Source of the DNA: DATAPD01 sp036265385
GTDB taxonomy: Bacteria > Acidobacteriota > Terriglobia > Terriglobales > Acidobacteriaceae
DNA: 64,000 nt
Assembly (NCBI GenBank): GCA_036265385.1
Contig: DATAPD010000042.1
Location: 310,001-374,000, forward strand
Direction: 5' to 3'
In this document: positions 62,825 through 64,000 of the stretch, one piece after another
How positions within the stretch are numbered: position 1 is the stretch's first letter
Layout: each line of letters opens with the position of its first letter
Program-made: the position numbers and the translations under genes
The notes under the pieces: model-generated
Databases searched by the model: none
Seen by the model: only the letters and a program-made list of their open reading frames with translations
Told to the model about the DNA's origin: nothing

Positions 62825-62899
62825 CATGGGGGCCTCGATTTTCGGATTGTTTGTACCTCCTTGCCGCCCCTGCGTCTCCCCGCGTATCATGCACCGTTC

Positions 62900-63487
62900 A
62901 TGGCCACAAGACAGACTGACCGCAACGTCGTGATCCGACAGAAGACCCAGCTCATGTCGGCGACAGAGATCGAGCGCACCCTGGTGCGCCTCGCCCACGA
63001 AATTATCGAAAAAAATAATGGAATTGAGGGACTCGGGCTGGTCGGCATCCGTCGTCGCGGCGTGCCACTTGCCCAGCGCTTGGCGGACATCATCAAACGG
63101 ATTGAAAAGAAGCCCGTCCCTGTCGGCACACTCGACATCACTCTTTATCGCGATGACTTGTCCACTCTCGGGCCAAAGCCCGTGGTACAGAAAAGCGAAA
63201 TCGGATTCCCGATCGTGGGCAAGTCCATCATTCTTGTTGACGATGTGCTCTACACCGGGCGCACAACACGTTCTGCCATGGACGCACTTTTCCGGGAAGG
63301 CCGTCCTCTTCGTGTGCAGCTCTGCGTGCTCATCGATCGTGGGCATCGAGAGTTGCCGATCGAGGCCGCTTTCGTCGGACGTCAGGTGCAGACGACTGAT
63401 AACGAAATCATTGAAGTGAAGCTACAGGAAATTGACAACGCAGAGAAAGTTCTGCTGATGGAGAAAGTCTCCGCAAAGCAAGCGTAA
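62900..63487 (+). CDS. pyrR: Pyrimidine operon attenuator / uracil phosphoribosyltransferase PyrR
   Basis: 195 residues. The PRPP-binding motif VDDVLYTGRTTRSAMDAL is intact, with the family N-terminus MSATEIERTLVRLAHEI and TLYRDDLS. In bacilli PyrR binds the leader of pyr mRNA to control termination, and has a UPRTase side activity. I see no matching RNA-binding loop or terminator in the 75-base upstream gap. It is followed by pyrB 18 bases later. Confidence 0.95.
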   Translation: MATRQTDRNVVIRQKTQLMSATEIERTLVRLAHEIIEKNNGIEGLGLVGIRRRGVPLAQRLADIIKRIEKKPVPVGTLDITLYRDDLSTLGPKPVVQKSEIGFPIVGKSIILVDDVLYTGRTTRSAMDALFREGRPLRVQLCVLIDRGHRELPIEAAFVGRQVQTTDNEIIEVKLQEIDNAEKVLLMEKVSAKQA

Positions 63488-63505
63488 ACACTCGCCGGAC
63501 ACGAC

Positions 63506-64000
63506 ATGAATGCAGCCCACGGATCTCTGCTTGGCATCGAGCCGCTCGATGCACCAGAGATTCTCAAAATCTTGAACTTCGCCCGCCGGATGAATCCCGA
63601 CAAGCCGCGTGCGCTCCTCAAGGGAAAACGCGTAGCTCTGCTCTTTTATGAAGCTTCGACGCGCACGCGAAGCTCGTTCGAGATTGCGGCCAAGTCCTTA
63701 GGGGCTTACACGGTTGTTGTGCATGCCTCAGGCTCCAGCATCGAGAAAGGTGAATCGCTGCTCGATACCGGTTACACGTTGCGGGCGGTCGGAGCCGATG
63801 CCATCGTCATTCGACATCCGAACGCCGGCGCACCGCACCTGATGGCATCGCGCATTGACATCCCGGTAATCAACGCAGGCGACGGTATGCACGAACACCC
63901 GTCCCAAGCTCTGCTGGACGCCTTCACGATATTGAGAAACAAGAAGAAGCCGAAGGGACTGCAGATTGCCATCATTGGAGATATCTTCCATAGCCGGGTC
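63506..64000 (+). CDS. pyrB: Aspartate carbamoyltransferase, catalytic chain (partial)
   Basis: N-terminal 165 residues; the window ends in frame. YEASTRTRSSFEIAAKSLG carries the carbamoyl-phosphate loop STRTRSSF, HASGSSIEKGESLLDT is the next block, and INAGDGMHEHPSQALLDAFTI is the HPxQ-type motif. Second step of UMP synthesis. Starts 18 bases after pyrR, same operon. Confidence 0.95.
   Translation, partial: MNAAHGSLLGIEPLDAPEILKILNFARRMNPDKPRALLKGKRVALLFYEASTRTRSSFEIAAKSLGAYTVVVHASGSSIEKGESLLDTGYTLRAVGADAIVIRHPNAGAPHLMASRIDIPVINAGDGMHEHPSQALLDAFTILRNKKKPKGLQIAIIGDIFHSRV

Noticed and set aside
62825..62899. PyrR-type attenuator leader upstream of pyrR
   Set aside because: No conserved PyrR-binding loop, antiterminator or T-tract hairpin is visible in this 75-base gap.
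1..64000. tRNA, rRNA, CRISPR or complete transposon
   Set aside because: No cloverleaf-like T-loop context, no repeat-spacer pattern and no transposase frame was found by eye. A tRNAscan/Infernal run would settle small RNAs.

Overview
The window reads as chromosomal DNA of a Gram-negative acidobacterium, most like class Terriglobia (Koribacter or Terriglobus relatives). This is inferred from gene content and not from a marker search: two OmpR-type winged-helix proteins with a transmembrane anchor (one carrying a TolB-like propeller), a further TolB-like propeller, FG-GAP/VCBS and HAF repeat proteins, many secreted metallohydrolases, M20 and M3 peptidases, DUF4097, TonB-like proteins, and lipid A genes that use LpxI. 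Coding density is high, gene orientation is mixed and GC is moderate. I saw no rRNA, tRNA, CRISPR array, complete insertion sequence or prophage.

Layout. 1-8.5 kb: secreted unknown, M50 protease, gatB, small genes in an AT-richer patch flanked by inverted repeats (about 4.2-5.4 kb), secreted metallo-beta-lactamase-fold enzyme, 5'-3' exonuclease-like protein. 8.6-17 kb: PnuC-like small membrane protein, nicotinate phosphoribosyltransferase, Gfo/Idh/MocA oxidoreductase, a BCP-type peroxiredoxin whose peroxidatic cysteine codon is an in-frame TGA followed by a SECIS-like hairpin, 3-methyladenine glycosylase, M20 amidohydrolase. 17-22.4 kb: two overlapping GT-C/Agl23-like membrane genes and a double TonB-domain protein. 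22.7-26.5 kb: a minus-strand RNA-handling cluster with a DEAD-box helicase, two RRM proteins, a degenerate receiver protein and small partners, partly linked by ATGA overlaps. 26.7-34.8 kb: murJ, amidohydrolase, M3 peptidase, winged-helix/TolB sensor, TolB propeller. 34.9-40.4 kb: rpoD and dnaG on the same strand, separated by an opposing, apparently frameshifted HAF-repeat gene. 40.5-51.3 kb: VCBS/Ig protein, acyltransferase, PPOX-fold protein, two M20 peptidases, lepA, maf, tatA. 51.4-55.3 kb: fabZ-lpxA-lpxI-dinB-like-oxidoreductase, a lipid A locus. 55.5-64 kb: TonB-like protein, DUF4097 protein, winged-helix membrane protein, a 51-residue His-rich membrane peptide and miaA, secreted GH3, and the start of the pyrimidine operon (pyrR-pyrB, pyrB cut by the window edge).

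The strongest unusual signals are the apparent selenocysteine peroxiredoxin at 12880-13341 and a family of degenerate heptamer repeat arrays. The arrays occur in opposed pairs between lpxA and lpxI and near 21.4-21.5 kb, and once in frame inside dnaG.
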